A stretch of DNA of 64,000 nucleotides from Zelopaecilomyces penicillatus (taxonomy: Eukaryota > Ascomycota > Sordariomycetes > Hypocreales > Pseudodiploosporaceae), in NCBI GenBank assembly GCA_005765155.1, contig VCCP01000001.1:6386001-6450000 (forward strand), given 5' to 3'. The stretch's first letter is position 1. Each line of letters starts with the position of its first letter. Under the pieces are notes generated by a model. That model was not told the origin of the DNA and ran no database searches. It was given only the letters and a program-made list of their open reading frames with translations. A program made the translations under genes and the position numbers. Positions 1 through 11,949 of the stretch are shown piece by piece.

Positions 1-280
1 ACGTCTTTCCGCGTGCTTTGGATGATCATGTTCTGATAGCCTGAAGGTACGTGGCCAAGTATCATCCCCCGCAAATCCACCAACAATAAGGCGGCCCGGC
101 TAACGCCACCATTAAGGAAGAGTCTAGGTGTTCACCATCAACCGACAGCGATTCACCAATCTCGAAGCTTTCTTCCCTATCTACGCGTCTGGAACCCCGC
201 ATCAAAGACTTCAACGAACTCGAACCTTGGTTGGGCGAACCTCGAGTCAAATCGCCTACTGTCTCTCCTGATGCCCTATC

Positions 281-2226
281 ATGGCCAGTCGCCCAGATGG
301 ACTAGACTCCACCACATTTGGTGATGGTCAAGAACCTCCAGATACAGACTCAGTGGGCTCATACACCAGCGACAATGAGGTTGAGAGTGGCGCCAGGCTG
401 TGCCAGTGGCGGACCTCTGAGTTTCACGACCAAGAATGCCATCGTTACTTTGACTGCCCCTCCCACCTTGTCGAGAGGGAGCTGTCTGCAGACCATCCTG
501 CGGAGGAGCACAACATCTCTGAAGGGGGCAATATTAGGGACACAAACATAGGAATGGCTGGAACATCGTCAAGACACCATGTCAACGAGTTCTTGGGATC
601 GAACACGGGACGTATCGAAAACGATCAAGGCCACGGAGAGAATATAGTCGCTTCGGGATCAACTGCAGTATTAGTTCAGGAGACGCCTGGCTCAACACCC
701 GAAGATGCAGAAACCCATCCTCGTCTATACCACACGATAAACTTTCCCGATCGTACATTATCAGAAAGTCGAAATCGCATACGCTCTCATGACGAACATA
801 GTGACCAAGACGAATCGAACAGAGCCAGCGAAGGTCTACCACGTCATTATGCTGTGTTAGACCGCGATAGAGCAGATACCGAGGCTGTAGGAGATTCAAG
901 AGTCACTAGAGAGAACACGTCAGGGGATGCCACTCATAACCATCGCCCAACGTCTACTCCTGGAGGCAGGATGTTGAGAGGGCCAATCTCTAGCCCGTCC
1001 CCGCTCCAACATCGAGGCACTAATCACAGCGGGACATCGGAATTCACTTTGCCTAGATGGCAGCCTGATGCAGAGGTCACGTATTGTCCTATCTGCCACA
1101 CGCAATTTAGCATCTTTGTGCGGAAACACCACTGCAGGTTCGTGATACCCAGCAGCCAACTATAAAGCAGAGCAGGGCTGACAATTTGTAGAAAATGCGG
1201 AAGGGTAGTTTGTAACTCGTGCTCGCCGCATAGGATTATAATTCCGCACCAGTTTATAGTCCGGCCCCCAGGCACCGAAATGCCTCTGCCACAAAGCTTG
1301 CTCATTGACGGCTTGGGTGCAGGATATGTGAACGTGAACGGCCTCGCAGGAGGCGAGCGCGTGCGGTTGTGCAATCCTTGTGTTCCGGACCCAAACACTG
1401 CCCCGCCTCAAAGCCCAGTATCGAATTCTGTGGTATCGTCTCGTTCCGCTCGTCATCGGTCTCGAAGTAGCCTAGGAGGAGCGTATCCAACTACGACGTC
1501 CACCAACCGCTATGGCGTAGTTTTCGCACCTAACCAAACTGGGGATGCTCATCGACACTACTCTTCTAGAACCAGAAGTATTACAATGGTAAGTAGTTAC
1601 AAAGTTGAGAGCAGTCAGGGGTGGTGCTAATATTTGTATAGCTGCCAGATCCAGCGTCTCAGAGGGCGGTGGGGGGTTCCTCCTCCCGTAGACGTACCAG
1701 CGCAACATATCAGTCTCCTTTGGAGCGACTATTAGCCGTTGGCCCCTCTAGCCTATCCTCGGCGACGACTAATTATAATAGTCGACGGGCTTTCGTGGGG
1801 GAGGGTACCTCATCTTCTAGGCAACGAGCTCTACCACCTCCTCCTCAGATAGCCGAAGAGGACGAATGTCCCATCTGCCACCAGGAGTTGCCGTCTCGTA
1901 CTCTCACAAATTTTGAGGCACTTCGAGAGTCACACATTAACAATTGTGTTCATACTCATAGCACATACAGCAGCCCTCGAGGTGGTGGAGGTGACAGTGC
2001 ATCACAGGCAGCACCTCGGCTGACCGGGATGTACATATATGCAGCCACAGAGAAGGATTGTATCGACGATGCGGAGTGTACAATCTGTTTAGAGGAGTTT
2101 GCTGTTGGGGTTTCGATGGCTCGGCTAGAGTGCCTATGTCGGTTCCACCGGGCATGTATTGGAGCCTGGTTTGTCAATCATCCGGGGCGTTGTCCCGTTC
2201 ACCAGCATGATGGATTTGGGTACTGA
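281..2226 (+). CDS. FYVE and RING zinc-finger protein, probable membrane-associated E3 ubiquitin ligase (Pib1-like)
   Basis: Three exons, 281-1137, 1192-1588 and 1642-2226, give 612 residues. An in-frame stop lies just upstream of the start at 269-271. Residues 1-260 are polar and probably disordered. A FYVE finger starts near residue 264: C269-x2-C272, the basic RKHHCR signature whose last Arg codon is completed across intron 1, then KCGRVVCNSC. A Cys-x2-Cys (494, 497) followed by His516-x3-Cys520 forms a middle CCHC-type finger resembling a UBZ-like fold. A C-terminal RING starts at C563/C566 and ends with CPVH, so the last ligand pair is Cys/His. FYVE domains bind PI3P on endosomes and vacuoles, and RING domains recruit E2 enzymes, so an endosomal or vacuolar ubiquitin ligase is likely by family knowledge. 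The domains are clear; orthology to yeast Pib1 is inferred from the FYVE+RING combination only. Confidence 0.85.
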
Positions 2227-4942
2227 GGGGGCGAGCAAGTTTGATTTATACATTCACTCATTTAGCATGTTTGGAGTCTCGGAAACAACCCTACTGGCTG
2301 TACTGGCATTTGATTAAAGGTCCACACAAGATTCCTCTCTCTGGCATACATTTGGGCATTATGTTTGGAGAGATTGCAGGCGTTGAGATGGATTGAAAGT
2401 TGATCATATAGTCTATCTAGAATATGATGACTAAATACATCGAATATGTGATACTTTTTTTTATATATAGATTATCATTTGTATTATGGGTATCTAAAAT
2501 TCTGGGATGACAACGAGTGAAGCTGCCTACAAAAGGAATGAAAATGCACCAATGTCTTGATCAACGGAGTGGCGTGCGAGCGGTCAAGTGGCCGGGCTTA
2601 CACAAGAACGTTTCAGATTGCTAGGCCCTTGCTTCTTTGACATTCCTTCGCTGACTATTAGGTAGGCTATAAGGTGTTTGTTGATATGCAAGGAGCAGAT
2701 GTGACGGCGTCTATAGGAACTAGAAAGACTATGAATTGACGAGATTTCGGGTTCGAGGGGCGAGGGGATTAGAGAAAGAGGAGAGGGCAAATAAGTCAAT
2801 AAGAATAAGCATAGAATGGCATATGCATTCCTCTGATATACACCATTACACCAATTACATGAATATGTTTTGAATGTGCAATTGTTTCCCTTTGAATTGC
2901 TTGCTGTAGGACGAAATATGTACGCCGGACGACCCAAGGAGGGGAAGCTTTGTGATACGGAAGGTTACGATATCAGACGCATGGCTTCACAGACACGCAA
3001 GATGCAGAGATACGTGGTCTGTTCCCACAGGTATGCGGCGTGCAATTAATTGTAATTACCCGTAGGTTCGTGCCGCCATCTAATATGAGGGATTCACTGC
3101 GTCTAAATATTGCACTTGCCTTTATTGTGACGATCTGCTGAGGGTGACGCAAGGCGCCGGGACGGCAGATGCAGGCAAACAAACTGTCAGGTGGATGGAT
3201 GCTCGCTGGACCGATGATGTAATGGCGAGCAATTTGGCTGGACCGTGCACCAGCAATGGATGGGTTGGTCCCCGGCCAGAGTTCATGACAGCGTGTGCTT
3301 TTTGAGCTGGCGGCCTGCCAGAAGCCAGATTTGCAAGATTTCAATGCCGGTCCTGGCGGGCGGCGATCGGTCTAGCCAGGCACATTACGTACCGTAGTAA
3401 TACTAGGTAGTAGTATCTACACCACTGTAGCCAGCTCCTGTAGGCCCTTGTGCAGAGGTCGTACTAGCCGAACCTGGTAGCTGGTAATTACACCACGGAA
3501 CAGAATCTTTGCTCTAGCATGGCGCACACACGTGTATTGTACTTGTAATTGCTTTGTTGTGCCTACCTGTGTGCTGATAGAAACACACTCCAGGTTGGCA
3601 TTCTATGAGGCAACCGGCCAGGGTAGGGCAATTGTTAGCCTTGTAAACAAAACCCATTATTATCATGGGGATGCATACCTTCTTCATATTGCCTACAACC
3701 TTGGGGAGGTGTAGAACAGCTGGACAGGGGACAGCCCTTCCCTGTATCGCGGCCAGTAGTGGGGGATTGGGGAGGGCTAGTGGATCAAACTAAGCGACCG
3801 GCCCCCGCCCAGCCAGTTGGTAAACGCTGGTGCAAGATGCGGCTTCTCCTCATCAAGCAGTGCAGAAACGACAGCACCAATGGGCCTCAGCCAGAGAACA
3901 GGGTTCATTGTGTATAGAGGGAGGTCTAGAGTGGAGGAGACCCCGCCAGCCACGCCGACTCCCGCTAAGCCTGCTGAAGTCATATTACCTAGGTACCGTA
4001 GGTAGCTCGCTCCCAACTTTGCAACACAACATACAGTACATCGGCTACCTCGTAGGTACCTACTTGGATATCTCAAGTGGAAGCAGTATGCTACCTTGGT
4101 AGGTGAGTTCTAGTAGCTAAACAAGTACCTTGCTGGGTAGCGTCTAGGTACTAGGCGCATCAACTGCTAAGAGCATTGCCTGATCGCGCACCTGTTCGCT
4201 GCGCTCTCCAGTTAAAGCGCACTAACAGCCTGGTTTTGGCAGCACGTTGTCGTCATTCTCCCCTCAGCCTCAGCAGGGCCGGGGCCTATTACTAGCAAGC
4301 TGTGCTGCTGAACACCACTGGAACCACAACAGCAAACCTGCTGCTTGGAAGAAGAAGTTCTGGGAAGCTGTCGCGCCGCGCGCCACGACATGATCAGCTA
4401 TGGCCAAGTTGATGCTCCACACCACCGTAGGCTGTACCCCATTGTTAATATTATCTTTACCTGTGGCTTCTCTCTGGCTTGTTCATCCCCTCTTCTCACT
4501 CCCACAGGTATGACTGAGGTGCTGTTTTCTCTGCTTTGAGACGGGCCTAGTTGCATGCGTTAGCTTGTCAGTGGCTTGCCTAGCTGCAGCTCATATTCTC
4601 CCTCACTGCCTCACTGCGTCTCTCCCCACGGAGCCCGTCGAGCCAGCTTGTCTTTGTCTTGTCCCATTTCCCTTTATTCAGCCATCCCTCGACTCGATTT
4701 ACCGAGCTCTGCTGCTATCTCCATCTTCCACATTGCTTGTCGCTGTCGGCTCGCTCCCCAAGCTCTAGCTTGTTCCGAACACTCATCGCCAGCTCCTTCA
4801 CAGCATCCAACGCCTGTACGACGACTACCGTGCCGGACCACCCAGCTCTGGATGTCTTTCAATCTCTGAGCTTCGGGCAATTGGTTGCTTGTATTTTTAA
4901 CAACACAATCTTCAATCGCACGCTGTACTGAAAGCCATCGAA
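2227..4942. other. Gene-free spacer and upstream region of the tricalbin gene
   Basis: No open frame here has recognisable domains or a plausible spliced structure. 2227-2560 is A/T-rich and is probably the 3' end of the FYVE/RING transcript. 3360-4170 holds scattered short palindrome-like words built on CTAGGTA/TACCTAGG. 4570-4900 is pyrimidine-rich, as in many filamentous-fungal core promoters and 5' leaders, and leads into the tricalbin start. Confidence 0.5.
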
Positions 4943-7900
4943 ATGTCGGCCCGCGAAGCTCGCGAGCTCAAGCAGCAGGGTGCCATTGAGGCATCCCAAA
5001 ATCCCGAGAGTGGGGTTTCGGCCGATGATGCCCAGCGTGTCATTATTGAACAAGCCAAAAATGCCGGTGTAATGGCATTTACCTTTGATCCAGATGCGAC
5101 GCCTGAGCAGAAAAGAGCCCAGGCTCGAGCTGTAAGCCGCCTCCACAAAGCAGCCAACTTCAGTTGTCTTTTCCCCTTGATTTCCCAACCAATGTGCCAA
5201 TACTGACCCACTATGTCATTCCAGGCCATACCCCCAGAACTTCAGCGTGCAAGGCAACCACAGGCCACTGCGATTGTTACTGATGTCGACGATGGTACTG
5301 GACCAGACGAGGAGCTACCGGAGCCGAGCAAAAAGGGCGTGTACGATGTAGCCAGAGACGAGCAAGGAAAACCTCTAGCCGATGGCATTGACCCAGGATC
5401 AGAGGAAATACCATACTCCCGTACGGGATGGGCTCCCCAGCTCGGATGGCCAAGCGAGAGTGCGCTTGAAGCTGAGAGCCTCCTGGACCATGCTACTTGG
5501 GTTGAAGGCTCTCTGCCGGACCATCTTTTTGGAGGTATGTTTCGTGAACCTTCGTATCAGCTGGTGCCCGTTTCTCACAGTGTGCAGATTGGTATCACAA
5601 CACCGGCATTATTATCTTCGCATGTATTTCGTCTTGGCTCATTGCTGTTCTTGGAGGCGGTCTCGGCTGGGTGCTCATGATAATGGCCGTCTGCGCCACT
5701 TATTACCGAACTTCGCTGCGACGAGTGCGGCGCAATTTCCGTGACGACATAACTCGTGAGCTCGCTCTCAAGAGACTTGAGTCTGATAATGAGTCCTTGG
5801 AATGGATTAACTCGTTCCTCGTCAAGTTTTGGCCCATTTATCAGCCAATCCTTGCTCAAACTGTCATCAACTCTGTGGATCAAGTTCTAAGCTCCGCAAC
5901 TCCAGCCTTTCTTGACAGCTTGAAATTGAAAACATTTACATTGGGAACAAAGCCTCCACGCATGGAGCATGTCAAGACATATCCGAATGCAGGAGACGAC
6001 ATAGTCAGGATGGACTGGAAGTTCAGCTTCACGCCCAACGATACCGCAGATATGACAGCTCGCCAGGTGAAGAATAAAATCAACCCCAAGGTTGTGCTGG
6101 AAATTCGAATTGGAAAAGCCATGATTAGCAAGGGCCTTGATGTTATCGTCGAGGACATGGCATTTTCTGGCATCATGAGACTCAACATTAAACTACAGAT
6201 TCCCTTCCCTCATGTCGAGAAGATTGAAATGTGCTTCCTTGAGAAACCAACAATTGATTATGTCTGCAAGCCCCTTGGAGGTGATAATTTCGGCTTCGAT
6301 ATCAACTTCATTCCTGGTCTTGAAAAGTTCATCTTGGAGCAGATTCACGGAAACCTGGCACCATTGATGTACGCACCCAAGGTTTTCCCTATCGAGGTTG
6401 CCAAGATGTTGGCAGGCTCTCCTGTTGACCAGGCCGTTGGTGTTCTTGCCGTTACCCTCCACGGCGCACATAGCCTCAAGAATTCGGACAACTTCGCCGG
6501 TACTGTCGATCCTTACGCCGTGCTCACCTTGAACCGTCGTCAAGAACTCGCCAGGACTAAAACTATTGATGACAATGCTAATCCACGCTGGAACGAGACT
6601 CATTACATCATTATCACATCTTTTAACGATTCGCTCGACATTCAAGTGTTCGACAAAAATGGGTTTCGCAAATCCAAAGAACTGGGAGTTGCGTCGTTTC
6701 CTCTGGAGAGGATCGAAGATCTTCATGTCTACGAGAACGAGCGTATTGAGGTTCTCGGTGATGGCAAGGCACGAGGTGTGGTATCGTGCGACTTTCGTTT
6801 CTTCCCCGTTCTCACGGCTGAAAAGGATGAGCCACCACCAGTTTCAAACCAGGGTATCTTGCGGTTCACCGTAGAGCAAGCCAAAGATCTGGACGGTACA
6901 AAGAGTCTTGTTGGCTCCCTGAATCCGTATGCAGCCATGTTTCTCAATGGCAAAGCTGTGCACCAGACAAAAAAGCTTAAGCGAACGAACAACCCTATTT
7001 GGGATAATGGATCCAAAGAGATTCTCATTACGGACCGCAAGAAGGCTAAGCTTGGTGTCACCATTAAAGACGATCGTGATTTGGCCGCCGACCAAGTGCT
7101 TGGCGCCTATCAGATCAAGCTTGATGAAATGCTGGAGTGCATGGAGCAAGGCAAGGAATGGTATCATCTCGCAGGAGCCCAAACTGGTCGCGTCAAGATG
7201 ATGGCACAATGGAAGCCAGTTGCTATTACCGGCGTGGCTGGCACGGGAGGTTATGTAACACCAATTGGCGTGATGCGATTTCATTTCAAGAAGGCAACAG
7301 ATCTTCGCAATTTCGAGGCTTTTGGCAAATCTGATCCTTATGTTCGAGTGCTGCTTTCAGGCATGGATAAGGGCAGAACGGTCACCTGTCGAAATGATTT
7401 GAACCCAGAATGGGACGAAGTTCTTTATGTTCCTATTCATTCACCCAACGATAGGCTTGCACTAGAAGTGATGGATGAAGAAAAGGTCGGGAAAGACCGC
7501 AGTCTTGGCCTGGTTGATATCTTCGCTGGTGATTATGTGCAACAAGACGATATCGGCGAGTATCTTGTCAATGACAAAAAGCATATTCGCGAGGATAGCT
7601 TACGTCTACATGGTAAGGGCATTGCCAAGGGAAGTCTGACATACAGTGTGTCCTTTTACCCATGCCTCAACATTGCCGACCCAGAAGAGGAAGAAGAGGA
7701 GAAGGAAGCCAGTGTTGAGAAAGAAGAGGCCACTGCGGGTGAACTTGGAGTCATTCTTGACCAGGATAAGCCCAGACCATCCATCGAAACAGCCACAAGT
7801 CGAAATTCGGTGGACCAAAATGGCCGGGTGTCTCTTGATAGATCAAGTCAGGCCGGCAAGTTCAAGGCAAATTTCGACAAGGATGGTGTAGAACAGCCAA

Positions 7901-9681
7901 GCGCCCCATCTTCTACATCTGGCGCACCAGATGCAGAGGAGAGCAAAGGGCCGCCCAAGATTAGACTCAGTCCGGAGGAGCTTCTCAGACATGAGAGCGG
8001 GTTACTCATTTTCAGGCTTCTTGAGTCTGAAATGCCGGAAAGTCAAAGCCGCCTGGAAGTATTCGTCGATGATATGGCCTTCCCCTCATATGTGTCTTCG
8101 ACTGTGCAATCCAAGAATCATAAGTTTGACGAGATTGGAGACTGCGTCATTCGTGAACTCGATTTCTCTCGGTTAACACTGAGGGCTCGCAAGAAGGGTG
8201 ATGACGATGATCAAACTCTAGCGTACCTCGCTGGCAACACTGCGGAGACGTTGAAGCAATGTCTGGTAAGTAGAATGCATTGGCAGACATGGATATTTGA
8301 AAGATTGATCAACTAATCTTGGAACATCCAGAACAATCCAACGACATTGAAATTGAAGAGCGATAATGGCAAGGGCGGTTGGGTTAAGGTCAGCCTTAAG
8401 TATATCCCCATTAATATGCAACTTGATCCAAGCGAGAGCATCAACAACATGGGCAATCTCCGGGTTGATATTCTAGATGGCTCCGATCTCCCAGCAGCAG
8501 ACCGGAACGGGAAGAGTGACCCATACTGCAAATTTGAACTCAATGGACAGGAAGTTCATAAAACTAAAGTCCAAAAGAAGACATTATCTCCTGTATGGAA
8601 CGAATTCTTCGAGGTTGTGGTGCCCTCGAGGACTGCGGCTAAATTTAGCGTTGATGTCTTTGACTATGACTTCGCAGACAAGCCTGACTTTTTGGGTGGT
8701 GCAGAGATCAACCTTGACTCTTTGGATCCGTTTAGAGCTTCTGAATCAAGCTACTTGCTAGACGGGAAATCCGGAAGCATCCGGCTTCGCATGGTGTTCC
8801 GACCTGACTACATCACGCGAGCGAGACAAGGCACCTCGACCTTCCAGGGTACATTTGGCGGGCCGGGCCGAATTGTTACAGGTGTTGCCGGAGCTCCTAT
8901 CAAGGGTGGTGTTGCCGTTGCTGGAGCTGTGGGCCACGGCGTTGGAAAGGGCGCCTCATTCTTGCGACGCGGTCTTTTTGGCAAAAAGGACAACGAGGAT
9001 GATGCCAATGGTTCGTTGCCAGATGTTGTGGAGGTACCAACCATAACAACCAATGGTGATGACGGACCTATATCTACAGGCAATGGAAGCCTCAGACGGA
9101 CCACTGGTTTGACTGATGGTGCGGTTCCAGCCAAGGATCATCACTCTCATCACCCCAGCTTAACACCCGAGTTTTCCGGTCATAGTAGAACAAAAAGCCT
9201 TGGCGGTTCTTCGGTCCACAGTACATATGGGCCTGGAGGAGCCCCAACCGGCACGGCAGTGTTTACAGTTGCTGGGGCATCTGGCTATTCAGCATCCACC
9301 GACTTGTATATCATTATCACGCAAATCACGCCAAAAGAAAAGGTTGTAGGAAAGACCAAGCACTTCAAGTCTTCGACAGGGCAGTGGAACTACGATGAGT
9401 CCTTCAAGTTCGCATGCTCGCCAGATGCCCAGTTCAAAGTGGAAGCCAGAGGTGAACATAGGTTTGGCAGTGATGATGGGCTTGGTGAACACATCTATGT
9501 TGTTGATGAAAGTGGAATGGCAGCTCCCAAAGAGCTAAACGTGGGTATGGGCACAGTAATTATCAAGAGCACCTTCCAACCAACGGAACAGAGCCTCCCT
9601 GATAGTCCCAAGTCAACCCTGCGACGCAGCTTCTTGAGCAAACGAGAAGGGCGCAGCAGAGAAACGACACCAAACCCTTGA
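4943..9681 (+). CDS. TCB: Tricalbin / extended-synaptotagmin: SMP and multi-C2 ER-plasma membrane tether
   Basis: Four exons (4943-5131, 5225-5534, 5588-8265, 8332-9681) encode 1508 residues, close to the size of yeast tricalbins. A hydrophobic hairpin lies near residues 170-205 (GIIIFACISSWLIAVLGGGL onward), followed by an SMP lipid-transfer domain at about 230-445. C2 domains follow at about 450-545, 588-690 and 725-815, a divergent one at 960-1080, a canonical one at 1100-1200 (DRNGKSDPYCKFELNG), and a weaker C2-like segment at about 1360-1450. Several C2 loops keep the SDPY motif with nearby acidic residues expected for Ca2+/phospholipid binding; others, such as the NPYA of the second, do not. 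Low-complexity acidic and Gly-rich linkers separate the domains. By family knowledge it tethers cortical ER to the plasma membrane and moves lipids. All three introns keep frame and domain continuity. Confidence 0.95.
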
Positions 9682-10556
9682 GGCTACCAAATGTTTCGAA
9701 ATGGTGACTATTTTCTTGCGTTTTTCATTGTTGGATTATTTTGTTTCAACTCTAGCACTTTTCATGTTCTTTTTTCTCTTATCTATACTTCACTTATCCA
9801 GAGTCTTTGCTGTTCTTTATTTTGTCCTTTTTTTTTAAGGGTTCGGTTGGTGAAAAGGTTGGCTGGGTGGAAGGATCTACGGTTGAATCGAACAGGCCAG
9901 ACTTGGGAAGGGATATACGTTGGACCAGAATATTGGCTGCTCTGTTATCTCGGATTCCTGACAACACTGTGGTCAAGGCGTTGAAAGGAGTGCAAATATA
10001 CTCATAAGATAATTTACTTTTTTCCTCATTGAAATATTAATAAGACGGTTTCGTTATGATTGAACAGATGACCGACCTCCCCTCCTGTGTGCCACTATAG
10101 TCATAGGTCTCATGCCTGCTGTAGAGAAATGGGCAGCGGATTAGGTGCCTGGTACGTACCTACAAGCTTTGGTGCAACCACCACAGGAGCTCTGCCTGTT
10201 GCTACACAGCACAGTAGTGGCCAATTAGCTCAGCAAGCTATCAGTGACGCGCGAGACGGACGCTGCCTGACTCTGCCCACACCTCCAGCTGCTGCTGTCC
10301 ACCGGCCCGCAATCCGTCCTCAGCATCAGCAGAAGCGGTGCCTTCACATCAATCAAGCGAACCCTCTCTATCGACCCCCTCCTCCACCACCACCGACTGC
10401 AGTCTTTGGATCTGCAATTACAACCTTTCTGACTCGCTGCTCCGCTTCGAGTGTTGTGTGTTTGCTTGTGTCAATCGACGGGACCACCAATTCTCCCCCT
10501 CCTCACGGTCTCAGCAGCTTCGACCCACACAACAACCTGCAACAACAGCTTTCAAG
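9682..10556. other. Spacer: tricalbin 3' end and PRE2 promoter/leader
   Basis: A T-rich stretch at 9700-9840 fits a 3' UTR or polyadenylation region. From about 10240 the sequence becomes C-rich (repeated CCACC and CTCC words), consistent with the PRE2 promoter and 5' leader. No coding signal was recognised. Confidence 0.5.
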
Positions 10557-11559
10557 ATGGATAGCCTCGTAGCCAAATACAGCCGGCCTGCGTACGAGCA
10601 TGATGACTCTATCGATCAGGATGAGGCAGCTCTGGGCTTGATGGACCCGACTGCGCATCTCTCTCTCAACTTTGCCATGCCGCCAATTGCCCAGGTTAGT
10701 AGTGATGGCGGTGGGTGGTATATAGTCGTGGAGGCGGCAGGATTAGGTGTTCAACAACCGCTGCCTGCTATTCCTGGGTGTTTTCTTCCGCAGGAAAGAA
10801 TCACTGAATGATGACTGACTGGCTTTGTATCACTTTTAGGCCTCCTCGTGGCTCCGCGCAGCAACGGACGATCGCTCAAACCCCAACTGCCCCATCAAAA
10901 TCGCCCACGGAACGACGACGCTTGCCTTCCGCTTCCAGGGTGGTATCATCGCGGCCACAGATTCGCGAGCGACAGCCGGCAACTGGATTGCCTCGCAGAC
11001 GGTCAAGAAGGTCATTGAGATCAACAAGGTCCTGCTCGGTACTCTGGCTGGTGGTGCCGCTGATTGCCAGTACTGGCTGGCCTGGCTGGGCATGCAGTGC
11101 CGTTTGCATGAGCTGCGTCACAAGCGCCGTATCAGTGTTGCCGCCGCCAGCAAAATCCTCGCCAACCTCGTCTACAGCTACAAGGGAATGGGCCTCAGCA
11201 TGGGCACCATGTGCGCTGGCGTCACCCCAGAGGAGGGCCCCGCGCTCTACTACGTCGACAGCGACGGAACACGACTGGCCGGCAACCTTTTCTGCGTGGG
11301 CAGTGGTCAGACTTTTGCCTATGGTGTTCTGGATGCTGAGTACAAATATGACCTCACCACCGAGGAGGCTCTGGAGCTTGGACGGAGAAGTATTCTGGCA
11401 GCCACCCATCGGGACGCTTACTCGGGTGGTTTTATCAACCTGTATCACATCAAGGAGGAGGGCTGGGTCCACCACGGCTTCAACGATACCAACCCCATCT
11501 TCTGGAAGACAAAGCTGGAAAAGGGAGAGTTCTCAAACGTCACGAGTGCGCTAGAGTAG
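10557..11559 (+). CDS. PRE2: 20S proteasome subunit beta type-5 (chymotrypsin-like active subunit)
   Basis: Two exons, 10557-10694 and 10840-11559, with a 145-base intron, encode 285 residues; yeast Pre2 is of similar length. The propeptide ends at Gly70 in IAHG, so autocatalysis exposes Thr71 as the N-terminal nucleophile. Counting from that Thr, Asp17 and Lys33 of the catalytic set are present (ATDSRA and TVKKVIE), and the SGQTFAYGVLD and GHRDAYSGG-like regions are typical of beta5. It forms part of the inner beta ring of the 20S core particle in nucleus and cytosol and cleaves after hydrophobic residues. The short first exon carries the acidic start of the propeptide. A longer overlapping frame at 10808-11554 is a shadow in another phase. 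Confidence 0.97.
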
Positions 11560-11949
11560 GCACAGCACAGTTGCAAAAGGCTGCTGGAAGAATGCAGGCT
11601 GGAGCAGGTAGACGGGAACTTTTGTGCTGGCAAATAATGAGTTTTGCTAGATTCAAATGTAACTGTGTACAACAGCAGAAATCAACAAAAGATAAAGAAA
11701 TATTCATTTTGCACATAACATGTCTGTTTCCCCCGAATAACTGCAGATCTATCCTCGTGTGAAGTGAAACTTGGGAAATAAACTTTGTGGTTTTGGTGAG
11801 CGTTGAATTAATGATTGATTGATGTTTTATCAACTATAATATAGTATTTAGTCTACATATGTCATTACAAACAATGACAGGTGTCTGTCTATGTACTCAT
11901 ACTTCGTCTATCATGAAACTTTTGAAAGGGGTATAGTATAATCGTTCCG
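11560..11949. other. Convergent 3' spacer between PRE2 and QRI7
   Basis: This is a short A/T-rich stretch between two convergent genes, consistent with paired 3' UTRs and terminators. No other element was recognised. Confidence 0.5.

Noticed and set aside
10808..11554. Open frame of 248 codons on the plus strand
   Set aside because: It overlaps PRE2 in another phase and its Arg/Ser/Pro-rich translation is an artefact of PRE2 codon use.
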